Assembly (NCBI GenBank): GCA_964403565.1
Contig: CAYOFV010000001.1
Coordinates: 1 to 64,000, forward strand
Source of the DNA: Thioglobus_B sp964403565
GTDB taxonomy: Bacteria; Pseudomonadota; Gammaproteobacteria; PS1; Pseudothioglobaceae
Direction: 5' to 3'
Length of the DNA stretch: 64,000 bases
Within the stretch, counting starts at the first letter, position 1. Each line of letters opens with the position of its first letter. Below are positions 45,026 through 54,590 of the stretch, piece after piece. The notes beneath the pieces are model-generated. The model did no database searches. It was not told where the DNA came from and worked only from the letters and a program-made list of their open reading frames with translations. Position numbers and translations under genes: made by a program.

Positions 45026-46192
45026 ATGTCAAAGATCGGCCCAAGAGAAATAAATATACCTTTTCGCCCAATTCCACTGGACGTGCCAGAAGGTATGAAG
45101 CCAAATGAGTTTTTTAACTCTCCTGAAAATTTAAAAGACTTAACTGAAAACAACGGTCTATTAACAAACGAAGAAGATCTACTGCTTTATCGTAAGGCTT
45201 TAGGGCATTCAAATGAATTTGACTGTTCAGTAATTTACAATACTTCAAAAACCATTCTTAACCCACTAGGTAGACCTGTACGTCGTACACAGCTGCCAAA
45301 AAATGTAAGGGAAGTGTGGAATCGCATGAATCAAATTATCATTGGATTTATGCTGGAACAATATCCAGATCCAGACAAGCACTTAATCTTAGCAGGAGAG
45401 GCTTCACTTGATTCTACTTGGCCAATTACCTCAGCAGGTGTTCCAAGTATTCGTATGTTACATAACCACTTTATTGTATTTGATAAAGCAAACTTGGAAA
45501 ATGCAAAACTAGCCGATACTAATAATCCAAACTTAACAGACGGCGGACAACATTCTTTGTTTGCTGCGTATATGCAAGATGTCTATGTTGAATTCTTATC
45601 ATCACTTGATCTGGAAATACTAAGACCAATGATTGGCGAAGCCTCATCATTTAAACTAACTGGATATCCTCAAGGATTGCCAAGCTGGGAAATCCTTGGT
45701 GGTATTGACAGTTTAAAAAATATTGATTTTTGGAAAGAATACGATCTTGTTTTAAAAGGTTTTTTAGATTTTTACCGCACATTTTTTAATCAGGTCTCAA
45801 GTAGAAATTCAGGTGTGCCAAAAAATGCTTACTTTCCAAAAGAAATTGAAAAAACTCTTTTATTTAATAACTGTTTTCTATCAGCTGCAAAAAAAGTTCG
45901 TGATAAATGTATTGAAGATGCTAAATACGCCTCTTCAATTCGTTGGCAACCTGCGTTTAAACAGCTTATTTATCGTAACGACGAAGGTAAATTAATTGTT
46001 ACCATCTCACAAAATTCAATTGGTAATGCCATTACTGAACTACTTGGTGTAGTTGTTAATAGAACTCCTGACGCTAAAGCCTATGAAAAGGATGAAAAAG
46101 CCTTGATCGAAAAACTACTAAAACTAAGATCTAGACTAGTTGATGCCGACCTTGGCCATGGTATTCAGACTCAGTTTTGGGGTGCAGAATAA
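45026..46192 (+). CDS. Protein of unknown function between adk and hppA
   Basis: 388 residues, soluble, no signal peptide or membrane helix. I do not recognise the family. Notable stretches are LNPLGRPVRRTQLP, GEASLDSTWPITSAGVPSIR, LHNHFIVFDKANL, RPMIGEASSFKLTGYPQGLPSW and VDADLGHGIQTQFWG. The histidine pair in LHNHF could be catalytic or metal-binding. It is transcribed separately from pfp-adk (terminator upstream) but lies directly before hppA, so a link to PPi or energy metabolism is possible. Length and normal base use suggest a resident gene. Confidence 0.7.
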   Translation: MSKIGPREINIPFRPIPLDVPEGMKPNEFFNSPENLKDLTENNGLLTNEEDLLLYRKALGHSNEFDCSVIYNTSKTILNPLGRPVRRTQLPKNVREVWNRMNQIIIGFMLEQYPDPDKHLILAGEASLDSTWPITSAGVPSIRMLHNHFIVFDKANLENAKLADTNNPNLTDGGQHSLFAAYMQDVYVEFLSSLDLEILRPMIGEASSFKLTGYPQGLPSWEILGGIDSLKNIDFWKEYDLVLKGFLDFYRTFFNQVSSRNSGVPKNAYFPKEIEKTLLFNNCFLSAAKKVRDKCIEDAKYASSIRWQPAFKQLIYRNDEGKLIVTISQNSIGNAITELLGVVVNRTPDAKAYEKDEKALIEKLLKLRSRLVDADLGHGIQTQFWGAE

Positions 46193-46319
46193 ATTTCTTT
46201 TGACATTAGTCAAATATTCATAAAATAGTTATATTCTTATAGTATTTATTACTAATAATTAACTATAATTAGTCGCGGAGAAAATTATATATACTACTAA
46301 ATAGGAGACAAAAAACTCT

Positions 46320-48314
46320 ATGGATACAATACTTGTCCTTGCCATCGCGGCATCAATTATCGCTGTTTTATACGGCCTGTTCACAATCACCTGGATTGAC
46401 AAGCAATCTTCAGGTACCGACAAGATGAAAGAGATATCAGACGCTATTGCACAAGGTGCAAGCGCTTATCTAAATCGTCAATACACAACTATTGGTATGG
46501 TTGGTTTTGTTTTATTAGTTATTATTGCTTATTTCTTAGGCGCTGCAGTTGGCCTTGGCTTCCTTATTGGTGCTGTATTATCTGGCGCAACTGGATACAT
46601 CGGTATGAATGTATCGGTTAAGTCTAACTCACGTACTGCTGAAGCTGCTAAAAACGGTATTAACGCTGCATTCCAAGTTGCCTTTAAAGGTGGCGCAGTT
46701 ACGGGTATGCTTGTAGTTGGTCTAGCTCTGTTAGGTGTTTCTGGTTACTACGCTGGAATGCTAGCATTTGGAGTTGAGCAAAAAGATGCTTTACATGCCC
46801 TAATCGGCCTTGCATTTGGTGGCTCACTTATCTCAATCTTTGCTCGTCTTGGTGGTGGTATCTTTACTAAAGGTGCTGACGTTGGTGCTGATATCGTAGG
46901 TAAAGTTGAAGCTGGAATCCCTGAAGATGATCCACGTAACCCTGCTGTAATTGCTGACAACGTTGGTGACAATGTTGGTGACTGCGCAGGTATGGCTGCT
47001 GACTTATTTGAAACTTACGCCGTTACTATTGTAGCAACTATGATGTTAGGCGGAATACTTTCTGGCTTACCTGAAAACGCTGTTCTTTACCCTCTAGCTT
47101 TAGGCGCTGTTTCAATTATTGCTTCTATTATTGGTACTTTCTTTGTTAAGGTATCTGACGGTGGTTCAATTATGGGTGCGCTTTATAAAGGTCTGATTGT
47201 TTCTGCAGTATTAGCTGCTGTTGCCTTCTACTTTATTACTGCAAATATGAACATGGGTATGGATTTATTCTATGCTTCATTAATTGGCTTGGTGCTTACT
47301 GCGGTTATGGTTGTAGTTACTGAATACTACACTTCAACTGAGTACAATCCGGTACAGCATGTTGCTGAGTCATCACTAACAGGTGATGGTACAAATGTTA
47401 TTGCCGGTTTAGGTTTGTCTATGAAATCAACTGCACTTCCAGTACTTGCTGTATGTGCTAGTATTTGGGCAGCACATTCACTAGGTGGTTTGTACGCTAT
47501 TGCTATTGCTGCAACTGCTATGCTTTCTATGACAGGTGTAATTGTAGCTCTAGATGCTTATGGTCCAATTACTGATAATGCTGGTGGTATTGCTGAAATG
47601 GCTGAACTTCCTGAAGAGATTCGTAATATTACCGACCCTCTAGATGCTGTTGGCAATACAACCAAAGCGGTAACTAAAGGTTATGCTATTGGTTCTGCTG
47701 GTCTTGCAGCATTAGTACTATTTGCTGACTTCACTAACTCACTAGGTGGTGATACTAAAACTTTGTTTGACTTATCAGACTACAGAGTAATTATCGGCCT
47801 ATTCCTTGGTGGTCTAGTGCCTTACTTATTTGGTGCCATGGCCATGGAAGCTGTTGGTCGTGCTGCTGGTGGTATCGTAAATGAAGTGCGTCGTCAATTC
47901 CGTGAAATGCCAGGCATTATGGATTACACGCAAAAACCAGACTACTCTAAAGCTGTTGACATGTTAACTAAATCGGCAATTAGAGAGATGATATTACCTT
48001 CAATTCTTCCGATTTTATTCCCAGTGGCAGTTGGTTTGTTACTAGGCGCTGAAGCGCTAGGTGGTTTGTTAATTGGCTCGATTGCTACTGGTATCTTTGT
48101 TGCAATCTCAATGACTACTGGTGGTGGTGCTTGGGATAATGCTAAAAAATACATCGAAGACGGTAACTTTGGTGGCAAGGGCTCTGATGCTCATAAAGCT
48201 GCAGTTACAGGTGATACTGTAGGTGACCCGTATAAAGATACTGCAGGTCCTGCAATTAACCCTCTAATTAAGATTATCAACATCGTTGCTATTCTAATTA
48301 TTCCACTTATCTAA
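46320..48314 (+). CDS. hppA: Proton-translocating inorganic pyrophosphatase, K+-independent
   Basis: 664 residues with about 16 membrane helices. The PPi-binding block [51 protein letters not shown] and [20 protein letters not shown] are diagnostic. The K+-dependence site reads [10 protein letters not shown], with Lys and Thr at the positions where K+-dependent enzymes have Ala/Gly, so it should be a K+-independent H+ pump. It can use PPi to build proton gradient, or make PPi from it. Its own promoter region has TTGACA near 46200; terminator at 48331. Confidence 0.95.
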   Translation: MDTILVLAIAASIIAVLYGLFTITWIDKQSSGTDKMKEISDAIAQGASAYLNRQYTTIGMVGFVLLVIIAYFLGAAVGLGFLIGAVLSGATGYIGMNVSVKSNSRTAEAAKNGINAAFQVAFKGGAVTGMLVVGLALLGVSGYYAGMLAFGVEQKDALHALIGLAFGGSLISIFARLGGGIFTKGADVGADIVGKVEAGIPEDDPRNPAVIADNVGDNVGDCAGMAADLFETYAVTIVATMMLGGILSGLPENAVLYPLALGAVSIIASIIGTFFVKVSDGGSIMGALYKGLIVSAVLAAVAFYFITANMNMGMDLFYASLIGLVLTAVMVVVTEYYTSTEYNPVQHVAESSLTGDGTNVIAGLGLSMKSTALPVLAVCASIWAAHSLGGLYAIAIAATAMLSMTGVIVALDAYGPITDNAGGIAEMAELPEEIRNITDPLDAVGNTTKAVTKGYAIGSAGLAALVLFADFTNSLGGDTKTLFDLSDYRVIIGLFLGGLVPYLFGAMAMEAVGRAAGGIVNEVRRQFREMPGIMDYTQKPDYSKAVDMLTKSAIREMILPSILPILFPVAVGLLLGAEALGGLLIGSIATGIFVAISMTTGGGAWDNAKKYIEDGNFGGKGSDAHKAAVTGDTVGDPYKDTAGPAINPLIKIINIVAILIIPLI

Positions 48315-48330
48315 TACATATTTGGAAAAC

Positions 48331-48362
48331 AAAAAAAAGGAGCGTTTAACGCTCCTTTTTTT
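48331..48362. terminator. Bidirectional terminator after hppA
   Basis: GGAGCGT / ACGCTCC core with long A and T flanks that also pair, and a TTA loop. It serves hppA on the plus strand and the convergent small gene on the minus strand. Confidence 0.8.
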
Positions 48363-48391
48363 ATATTTGAATTTAATAAATAGAGCTTTGA

Positions 48392-48754
48392 TTAATCTTT
48401 ATTTATTTCAACCTTAAGACCTTTGGTACTCTTAGATAAAATAAAATCAGCCTGAGCCTTAAGCAAAACATCAATACACTCATTAAGATCGTTATATTCG
48501 TCTACACCTGTATCAAAACGCTTATCCATTCCAAAGTAGAAAAAACTCTTATATACAAAAGCTCCAAGCTTTAGAATTACAAATGTTGAACTCTTATCTT
48601 CCCAAACCAGTGCAGGATAAGCAGTGGCTTTATCTTCACCTTTTTTGGTAAATTCTATATCAGCTAAATGAATTTCTTTTTTCTCATCTCTCCAACGATT
48701 ATCAACTAAATCCTTAGCAATTTGAATTTCAGAATCTGTAAAGTCTATAGACAT
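48392..48754 (-). CDS. Unknown 120-residue protein (third of a three-gene unit)
   Basis: 120 residues, soluble, mixed alpha/beta. Stretches FTDSEIQIAKDLVDNRW and YPALVWEDKSSTFVILKLGAFVYKSFFYFG are conspicuous. I do not recognise it. It ends the minus-strand unit 116-residue gene, SlyD-like gene, this gene, which lies downstream of the aprA terminator. The 12-base gap to the SlyD-like gene supports co-transcription. Confidence 0.55.
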   Translation of the reverse strand: MSIDFTDSEIQIAKDLVDNRWRDEKKEIHLADIEFTKKGEDKATAYPALVWEDKSSTFVILKLGAFVYKSFFYFGMDKRFDTGVDEYNDLNECIDVLLKAQADFILSKSTKGLKVEINKD

Positions 48755-48766
48755 AATAAATCTCTA

Positions 48767-49267
48767 TTAGTTAAGTAACTCGTTAATATCAGGCTCTGCA
48801 TCAACTGGACCACCAGCATCAATTTCATCTTCAGTAGCATCACGAACTGTTAAAACTTCAAGCTTAAACACAACATGACGTCCACAAAGTGGGTTGTTAC
48901 CATCGACAGTAACAGACTTGTCATCAACTCTAGTTACTAGAAAATCTCTTGGCTCGCCCTTTTCGTTTTCCATTGTAATAGTAAGTCCAACTTCACGATA
49001 TTCTTCAGGTACGTTTTCAATAAAATCAGTAAATACTAAATTTTCATCACGCTCGCCGTAAAGAATATTGCAATCAATCGGAACTTCAATTACATCGCCA
49101 ACAACACAGTTGTTAAGCTCTTTCATTACTGGTTCTGAGAGAATGTCATTAACACCATGAACATAACCAATTGGGTATTCAACCTGAATCAACACCTCAT
49201 TGGATTTTTGATCAATTACTTGATAAGTTAATTCGACTAATTTGCCGTCTTCAATTTTTTCAGCCAT
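48767..49267 (-). CDS. FKBP-type peptidyl-prolyl isomerase, SlyD-like
   Basis: 166 residues. KLVELTYQVIDQKSNEVL at the start, then YVHGVNDILSEPVMKELNN, and the closing block VTVDGNNPLCGRHVVFKLEVLTVRDATEDEI, which is the SlyD pattern V-DGN-PL-G-xxxF-VEV-xVR-A. There is no histidine-rich tail as in E. coli SlyD. It probably assists folding. It sits between two unknown genes in the unit after aprA. Confidence 0.82.
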   Translation of the reverse strand: MAEKIEDGKLVELTYQVIDQKSNEVLIQVEYPIGYVHGVNDILSEPVMKELNNCVVGDVIEVPIDCNILYGERDENLVFTDFIENVPEEYREVGLTITMENEKGEPRDFLVTRVDDKSVTVDGNNPLCGRHVVFKLEVLTVRDATEDEIDAGGPVDAEPDINELLN

Positions 49268-49270
49268 AAG

Positions 49271-49621
49271 TTAAAAGATTGTTGCACCAAAGATCTTTAC
49301 GATTTCATCTTGATAGCCAATAACGAGTCGACCAAGCCACTCACCTTCACGCTTCTTATGTTTTTGTCTAAATAGTACAGTAACATATTCTCCACGACGA
49401 ATCGTACCTAGAAAATCAAATTCAGTTGATAGGTTTTTTGTTAACTCACTTCGAGCGAACTGCTTACCCATTTCTACTTCATTAGCGCCACGTAACATAT
49501 CATCAGAAAAGTTCTTTGTGAATAATCCGTAGTTTTGATTGTTAGAATACTTAACAAGATCAGCCCACATAGGCTTAGCAATTGCTAATATTTCATCATC
49601 AGATTTATCAATGATATTCAT
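49271..49621 (-). CDS. Unknown 116-residue protein (first of a three-gene unit)
   Basis: 116 residues, soluble. DDEILAIAKPMWADLVKYSNNQNYGLFTKNFSDDM and FDFLGTIRRGEYVTVLFRQKHKKREGEWLGRLVIGYQDE suggest a small alpha+beta, possibly NTF2-like, fold, but this is only an impression. It starts with GAGG ten bases upstream. Its upstream spacer holds a long perfect inverted repeat (49651-49700) and the aprA terminator. Confidence 0.55.
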   Translation of the reverse strand: MNIIDKSDDEILAIAKPMWADLVKYSNNQNYGLFTKNFSDDMLRGANEVEMGKQFARSELTKNLSTEFDFLGTIRRGEYVTVLFRQKHKKREGEWLGRLVIGYQDEIVKIFGATIF

Positions 49622-49650
49622 ATATTTACCTCTATATTAGATGTTAATTA

Positions 49651-49700
49651 TTTTTTTATCTATAGTAAGTCTAATATTAAACTTACTATAGATAAAAAAA
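49651..49700. repeat. Perfect 20-base inverted repeat between aprA and the next unit
   Basis: Twenty-base perfect arms (49651-49670 and 49681-49700) with a ten-base loop. T and A runs at the ends make it look like a second terminator for aprA or a regulatory hairpin before the small-gene unit. Confidence 0.6.
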
Positions 49701-49719
49701 GACCAACTAAACGTTGGTC
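49701..49719 (-). terminator. Terminator of aprA
   Basis: GACCAAC / GTTGGTC with a five-base loop, followed on the minus strand by seven T residues. It separates the aprMBA operon from the three-gene unit. Confidence 0.8.
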
Positions 49720-49770
49720 TTTTTAATAAAACCATAGAGACTTGGTAACAAGTCTCTAGTGTTGTTTTAT

Positions 49771-51672
49771 TTACTTCTTAGCGTGTAAATCAGCTAAAGC
49801 TTTATCCTCAATATCTCCAACTAGGTGATATAAAGGTGCTTTCTCCATAGTGTATTCGCCAGTATTAGGGTCACGACGTGACACAGTTAGTACGTGCCAG
49901 TTATCATCATCAACCTTCATAGCATCACCACGGTAGTAGTAACCAGGCCAGCGAGTTTCCTTACGGAATAAAGTATGTTGCATAACACTCTCAGAAGTAC
50001 GGTGACGGTGCTTAAGCTCCCATGCACGCATTAACTGGTGAATGTCTTCAGCAGCAACTTTTTCTAAATCTTCTTCCATAACGCCAAGCTTTTGTAGACC
50101 CATCTTCAGTAGCTTGTCGTTAGTCATGTAAGAAACTGTTACACCACCAGCATACTCGTCCATAATCTTCTGTAGACGCTGTAGACCAGGCATCGGAAGA
50201 ATGTAACTTGGAGATACTGTACCAGCAACGATTTCGTTACGACCAATTCTATAAGTCTCAAGAGGCTTGTAGATTTCTTCTTTACGATCGTTAATTTGCT
50301 TATCAGAAACAACAATACCTTCTGCTTTACCATCATCAATATATTGACATGCTGATTTACCAGAAATACGACCTTCAGTAAATGAACCTGATGAGAATGC
50401 GTGTGGAGTACCACCAACAGCATCACCAGCACCGAATAGACCTTCAACAGTCATCATACGGTTATAACCCCATTGATACTCTTCAGGAGAGATATCTGCA
50501 GGACCTGAACACCATGCGCCACAACCAGTAGCGTGTGAACCCATTACATATGGCTCAGATGTAGTTAATTCAGGGTTAACATATTTAGGATCGATATCTG
50601 TTGCAGCCCATAGTACCGCTTGACCAACAGTCATACCTAGGAAGTTCTCCCAACCCACTTCTTCTAAGTGAGGGTCTTGGAATGCTTCCATTGTAATCAT
50701 ATGAATTGGACCACGACCAGCATTTACTTCTGAAATGAATGCGTGGTTACGTAGACATGTAGGAATAGGTCTGTGAGTTGCGTGAGAAACTTCAACATCA
50801 AGGTAACCTTTACCAACCATTTTTTCTAATTCAGGGAACCATTTTGACTCATACTCTTCACCATAGCCGTTTTGAGTATATGTCTTAAGGTGTAAGAAGT
50901 ATGCGCCAACTGGGCCATAACCATCCTTGAAACGAGCAAGAACGATACGATTTTCCATTTGAGTCATTTTCGCACCAGCATTAATCATTAATGCATATGC
51001 AGAACCTGATGACCATGGAGCGTACCATACACGACCAGCACCTTCACCAACTGAACGTGGCTTAAAGATGTTAGAAGCACCACCAGCACCAACAACTACA
51101 GTCTTAGACTTAAATACGTGGCAGTTACCAGTACGTACGTTAAAACCAATAGCACCACCAACACGGTCACGACCAGACTCATCCATAAGTAGGTGAGTAA
51201 TCATTACACGGTTGTATGTCTTATCAGCATTCTTAGTTGCAGCTTCAGCTACGATAGGCTTGTATGATTCACCATGAATCATGATCTGCCAACGACCTTC
51301 ACGCTGGTATGCGTTAGTCTTAGGGTTTCTCATTAGAGGTAGACCCCATTCTTCAAATTTGTGTACTGCAGAGTCTACGTGACGAGCCATGTCAAACATT
51401 AAGTCTTCACGAACCATACCCATTAAGTCAATACGTGCATAACGTACGTGATCTTCTGGATTGTTCTCACCCCAACGAGTACCCATATAACAGTTAATCG
51501 CGTATAGACCTTGAGCAACAGCACCTGAACGGTTGATGTTTGCTTTCTCAGCAATTACGATTTTCTTATCTTGACCCCAATATCTAGCTTCGTATGCAGC
51601 GCCTGTACCACCAAGGCCAGCACCTGCTACTAGAACATCGATGTCGTTTTCATAAATAGTCTTGTAACCCAT
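49771..51672 (-). CDS. aprA: Adenylylsulfate (APS) reductase subunit alpha
   Basis: 633 residues. FAD-binding N-terminus DVLVAGAGLGGTGAAYEARYWG and KANINRSGAVAQGLYAINCYMG, VVVGAGGASNIFKP, GCGAWCSGP and the C-terminal MRAWELKHRHRTSESVMQHTLFRKETRWPGYYYRGDAM are diagnostic for AprA. In sulfur oxidisers the enzyme runs in reverse: sulfite plus AMP gives APS. It shares one base with the aprB stop and ends at a strong terminator. AprB, AprM and Sat are all upstream on the same strand. Confidence 0.97.
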   Translation of the reverse strand: MGYKTIYENDIDVLVAGAGLGGTGAAYEARYWGQDKKIVIAEKANINRSGAVAQGLYAINCYMGTRWGENNPEDHVRYARIDLMGMVREDLMFDMARHVDSAVHKFEEWGLPLMRNPKTNAYQREGRWQIMIHGESYKPIVAEAATKNADKTYNRVMITHLLMDESGRDRVGGAIGFNVRTGNCHVFKSKTVVVGAGGASNIFKPRSVGEGAGRVWYAPWSSGSAYALMINAGAKMTQMENRIVLARFKDGYGPVGAYFLHLKTYTQNGYGEEYESKWFPELEKMVGKGYLDVEVSHATHRPIPTCLRNHAFISEVNAGRGPIHMITMEAFQDPHLEEVGWENFLGMTVGQAVLWAATDIDPKYVNPELTTSEPYVMGSHATGCGAWCSGPADISPEEYQWGYNRMMTVEGLFGAGDAVGGTPHAFSSGSFTEGRISGKSACQYIDDGKAEGIVVSDKQINDRKEEIYKPLETYRIGRNEIVAGTVSPSYILPMPGLQRLQKIMDEYAGGVTVSYMTNDKLLKMGLQKLGVMEEDLEKVAAEDIHQLMRAWELKHRHRTSESVMQHTLFRKETRWPGYYYRGDAMKVDDDNWHVLTVSRRDPNTGEYTMEKAPLYHLVGDIEDKALADLHAKK

Positions 51673-52175
51673 TAGTAGTAAACTCCTTCTTTCATTTCTA
51701 AACCATTAGATTCTAAAGTATGTAGTTCTTTATGCTCAGATACGTGATCATCTTCAGAACTATTAAAGATTGCTTCAGGCTCAAACGACAACAATTGAGA
51801 ATCACGCTGCTCTTGAGTTGGAGCAGGCTCATTTCTAAAGTCTGGAATGTTTTGACCCCAAGGCTTAGTAGTAATTGGTGATAGGAAGTTTTTAACACGA
51901 CCATCACGGAAAGTAACTCTCCATGCGATAGTACCTTTATCTTCATCACGAATTGTACGAACACTATGGCCTAATGGCGCAAAGTCAGCGTAACCACGTA
52001 CGTCAATAGCGTTATGTGGACATGCTTTAACACATGAGTAACACTCCCAACACATGTTAGGTTCAATATTGTAAGCACGACGATATTTATCATCAATGTG
52101 CATAATGTCAGATGGGCAGATATCTACACAGTGTCCACAACCATCACAACGAGTCATATATACAAAAGTTGGCAT
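51672..52175 (-). CDS. aprB: Adenylylsulfate (APS) reductase subunit beta
   Basis: 167 residues. Two [4Fe-4S] sites: CDGCGHCVDICPSDIMHID and CWECYSCVKACPHNAIDVRG. The C-terminal extension wraps AprA. It passes electrons between the FAD of AprA and the membrane partner. The start is 34 bases after the aprM stop. Confidence 0.97.
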   Translation of the reverse strand: MPTFVYMTRCDGCGHCVDICPSDIMHIDDKYRRAYNIEPNMCWECYSCVKACPHNAIDVRGYADFAPLGHSVRTIRDEDKGTIAWRVTFRDGRVKNFLSPITTKPWGQNIPDFRNEPAPTQEQRDSQLLSFEPEAIFNSSEDDHVSEHKELHTLESNGLEMKEGVYY

Positions 52176-52209
52176 ATTATTTCCTCTCTTCTTATTTAAT
52201 TAGTTAATA

Positions 52210-53094
52210 TTAGTAATGTTTTGGCTCTTCACGCTTGATACCAAGACCGAAACTCATTGGAGCATCTTTAAGAAGTTCCATTGAATGTCTGTTTTGCTGC
52301 CACTCATTATCTCTAGTTTCGTGTGGTAGGTTTTCATTGGTACCATCAAGCTTAATGATGCGCTTGTTGTAAGCTGCAGCTGGCTTGAAGAACATGTGAG
52401 AGAATTTAGACCAGTAAACACCACCAAATAGTGATACTGTAGAAAGGATCACAAGAATGAACCATACACCAGTACCGCCACCGTAGATTTCCCAACCTAA
52501 AGCAGTTAGAGATGTTGCCATTAGTGCAAGACTAAAGCTGTCTTTTCTAATTACAATTTTTGTCCATGGGTTGCCTTCTGCACGTACATCAACTTTAAAT
52601 GCAAACCAGAACCACCAGCTGCCTACTAGTAACATAATAGCACCTAAGTTCCAAATTGTTGCAAGTGTTGCAGTTTCAGCTGCGCCATAAATAATAGCTG
52701 CAGTAGCACCTACGAAGAAAATAAAGCCCCACATAGTAAGGATATGAACTAATCTACGAACAGGGTTAGAGAATTCACCTGCAGTAGCAGTATCAATAAC
52801 AACTGTATTTACTAATGCGCCGATTTTATCGCCACCAGTTAGTTCTTTAAAACGACCTTCGTTTGTACCAATAGTACAATTTGAGTTACCGTCTGCTAAA
52901 CCTTGTTTTAAAGCAGCTTCTGCTTTCTTAGCATTGTTAAAGAAGTAAGTAGCACTTCCTTTGTGAATTAGATCTGCAACAGTCATAACAATAACTAGTG
53001 CGATCATAATAGTAACATACGTTTGCATGCTTTCCCAACTGATAGTCCCAGCTGCTGCCAAGGCACCAATCGGTGTACTAGCGAAATCGATCAT
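52210..53094 (-). CDS. aprM: APS reductase membrane anchor AprM
   Basis: 294 residues with about five membrane helices (roughly 20-42, 115-138, 145-165, 180-200, 205-225) and a soluble C-terminus. The position directly before aprB is typical of AprM, which replaces QmoABC as the quinone-linked partner in some thiotrophs. RHSMELLKDAPMSFGLGIKREE is at the end. Start has a strong AAGGAGG site. Confidence 0.85.
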   Translation of the reverse strand: MIDFASTPIGALAAAGTISWESMQTYVTIMIALVIVMTVADLIHKGSATYFFNNAKKAEAALKQGLADGNSNCTIGTNEGRFKELTGGDKIGALVNTVVIDTATAGEFSNPVRRLVHILTMWGFIFFVGATAAIIYGAAETATLATIWNLGAIMLLVGSWWFWFAFKVDVRAEGNPWTKIVIRKDSFSLALMATSLTALGWEIYGGGTGVWFILVILSTVSLFGGVYWSKFSHMFFKPAAAYNKRIIKLDGTNENLPHETRDNEWQQNRHSMELLKDAPMSFGLGIKREEPKHY

Positions 53095-53200
53095 ATTTAT
53101 TCCTCCTTAGGTTTCAATCAATCACATTTAAAAATATTATTAATTTTTTTGCTAACTACAAACTTTTTCTCAAATGTCTGAAGTCGTAAAAAATTGAATA

Positions 53201-53229
53201 ATTATATACTAATATGTTTTTTCTTTTAA
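53201..53229 (-). promoter_or_regulatory. Probable promoter of aprMBA
   Basis: On the minus strand TTAAAA, a 17-base spacer and TATAAT (53206-53201) lie ~105 bases before aprM. The rest of the 160-base gap after sat is AT-rich leader with an AAGGAGG site. It suggests aprMBA can be transcribed apart from sat. Confidence 0.45.
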
Positions 53230-53254
53230 TTAAATTTTAAATTTCACTCTGCAG

Positions 53255-54463
53255 TTACTTAGCAGAATGGCCACTCATTTTAATTTCTACTTTATCTTCA
53301 TCCTTGATGCTAGCGTAGTATGCTTGTAATACTTTAGCTACTTCAGGGCGCGAGAACTCTTCAGGAAGGTCTTCACCATCTGAAAGCATCTTACGTACTT
53401 TAGTACCAGAAAGAAGAACACGATCTTTAGCCTCATGTGGACAAGTCTTCATTGAAGACATACCGCCACACTCATGACACCAGAATGTCCAGTCGATCTT
53501 AAGTGGTTGTGTAATAAGTGCATCATCAGCAATCTCATCAAAGATATTGTGTGCATCAAACGGACCATAGTAATCATCAACACCAGCGTGATCACGACCA
53601 ACAATTAGGTGTGAACAACCGTAGTTTTGTCTAAATAATGCATGCAGTAGTGCTTCACGTGGACCAGCATAACGCATATCAAGTGGGTAACCAGACTGAA
53701 GAACTGTATTATCTACAAAGTAATTTTCAATCAGGGTTGCAATTGCCTCTGAACGCACCTCAGCTGGAATATCACCAGGCTTAAGGCCACCAAGAACAGA
53801 GTGAATCATAACACCATCACAGATTTCTACAGCAATCTTAGCTAAGTACTCGTGAGAACGGTGCATTGGGTTACGTGTTTGGAATGCAGCAATTGTTGAC
53901 CAGCCTTTATCTTCAAAATAAGCGCGTGTCTCAGCTGGAGACATGTATAAATCACCATACTTCGCAGGGAAGCCACCATCAGATAATACTTTGATTGGAC
54001 CTGCAAGATTATATTTACCTTGCTCCATAACCATAACAACACCAGGGTGAGCCATCTCAGTTGTTTTATAAACTGTCTCACACTCATGCTCTTTATCGAT
54101 CGTGTATTTTTCAGTAACGTTCATAGTTGCAACGATATCGCCAGTCTTTGAACTAACTAGTGCAACTTCGTCACCTGCTTTAACATCTTCATCGTCAGTT
54201 GAAAGTGTAACTGGAATTGGCCAAAAAACACCACTTTCCATAGTCATGTTGTCACAAACACCTTGCCAATCTGCTTTATTCATAAAGCCATCAAGCGGAG
54301 TAAAACCACCAATACCCATCATAACGATATCGCCTTCTTCTCTAGAAGAGATTGTTAGTTGTGGTAAAGATTTTGCTCTTTCTAATTCTGCTGTTAGAGC
54401 GTCGCCTTCTAGTGCAAGAGGCTTAAGAGTATCACTGCCATGTGGTGGTACTAATTTTGACAT
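53255..54463 (-). CDS. sat: Sulfate adenylyltransferase (ATP sulfurylase)
   Basis: 402 residues, dissimilatory type. [16 protein letters not shown] is the nucleotide-binding QxRNPxHxxH motif, with [17 protein letters not shown] and [17 protein letters not shown] (zinc-type cysteines). In sulfur oxidation it turns APS and PPi into ATP and sulfate. It heads the sulfur operon on the minus strand, with its own extended -10 promoter. Confidence 0.96.
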   Translation of the reverse strand: MSKLVPPHGSDTLKPLALEGDALTAELERAKSLPQLTISSREEGDIVMMGIGGFTPLDGFMNKADWQGVCDNMTMESGVFWPIPVTLSTDDEDVKAGDEVALVSSKTGDIVATMNVTEKYTIDKEHECETVYKTTEMAHPGVVMVMEQGKYNLAGPIKVLSDGGFPAKYGDLYMSPAETRAYFEDKGWSTIAAFQTRNPMHRSHEYLAKIAVEICDGVMIHSVLGGLKPGDIPAEVRSEAIATLIENYFVDNTVLQSGYPLDMRYAGPREALLHALFRQNYGCSHLIVGRDHAGVDDYYGPFDAHNIFDEIADDALITQPLKIDWTFWCHECGGMSSMKTCPHEAKDRVLLSGTKVRKMLSDGEDLPEEFSRPEVAKVLQAYYASIKDEDKVEIKMSGHSAK

Positions 54464-54495
54464 ATCACTTTCCTATATTTATACAAAAGTTGCCA

Positions 54496-54504
54496 ATTAT
54501 ACCA
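54496..54504 (-). promoter_or_regulatory. Candidate extended -10 promoter of sat
   Basis: On the minus strand TGG then TATAAT (54501-54496), about 33 bases before the sat start. An AGGAAAG ribosome-binding site follows. Confidence 0.45.
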
Positions 54505-54590
54505 ACCGTTATTTTTGCCACTTTAGTTTGTAGTGATACTTATATATATCTCTTTGGATATATTAGAAAAACCTGATTATTTTAGTAGGT

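Noticed and set aside
49771..54463. Sulfate reduction as the role of sat-aprBA
   Set aside because: AprM instead of QmoABC, the gammaproteobacterial background and the other sulfur-oxidation-type genes favour the oxidative direction.
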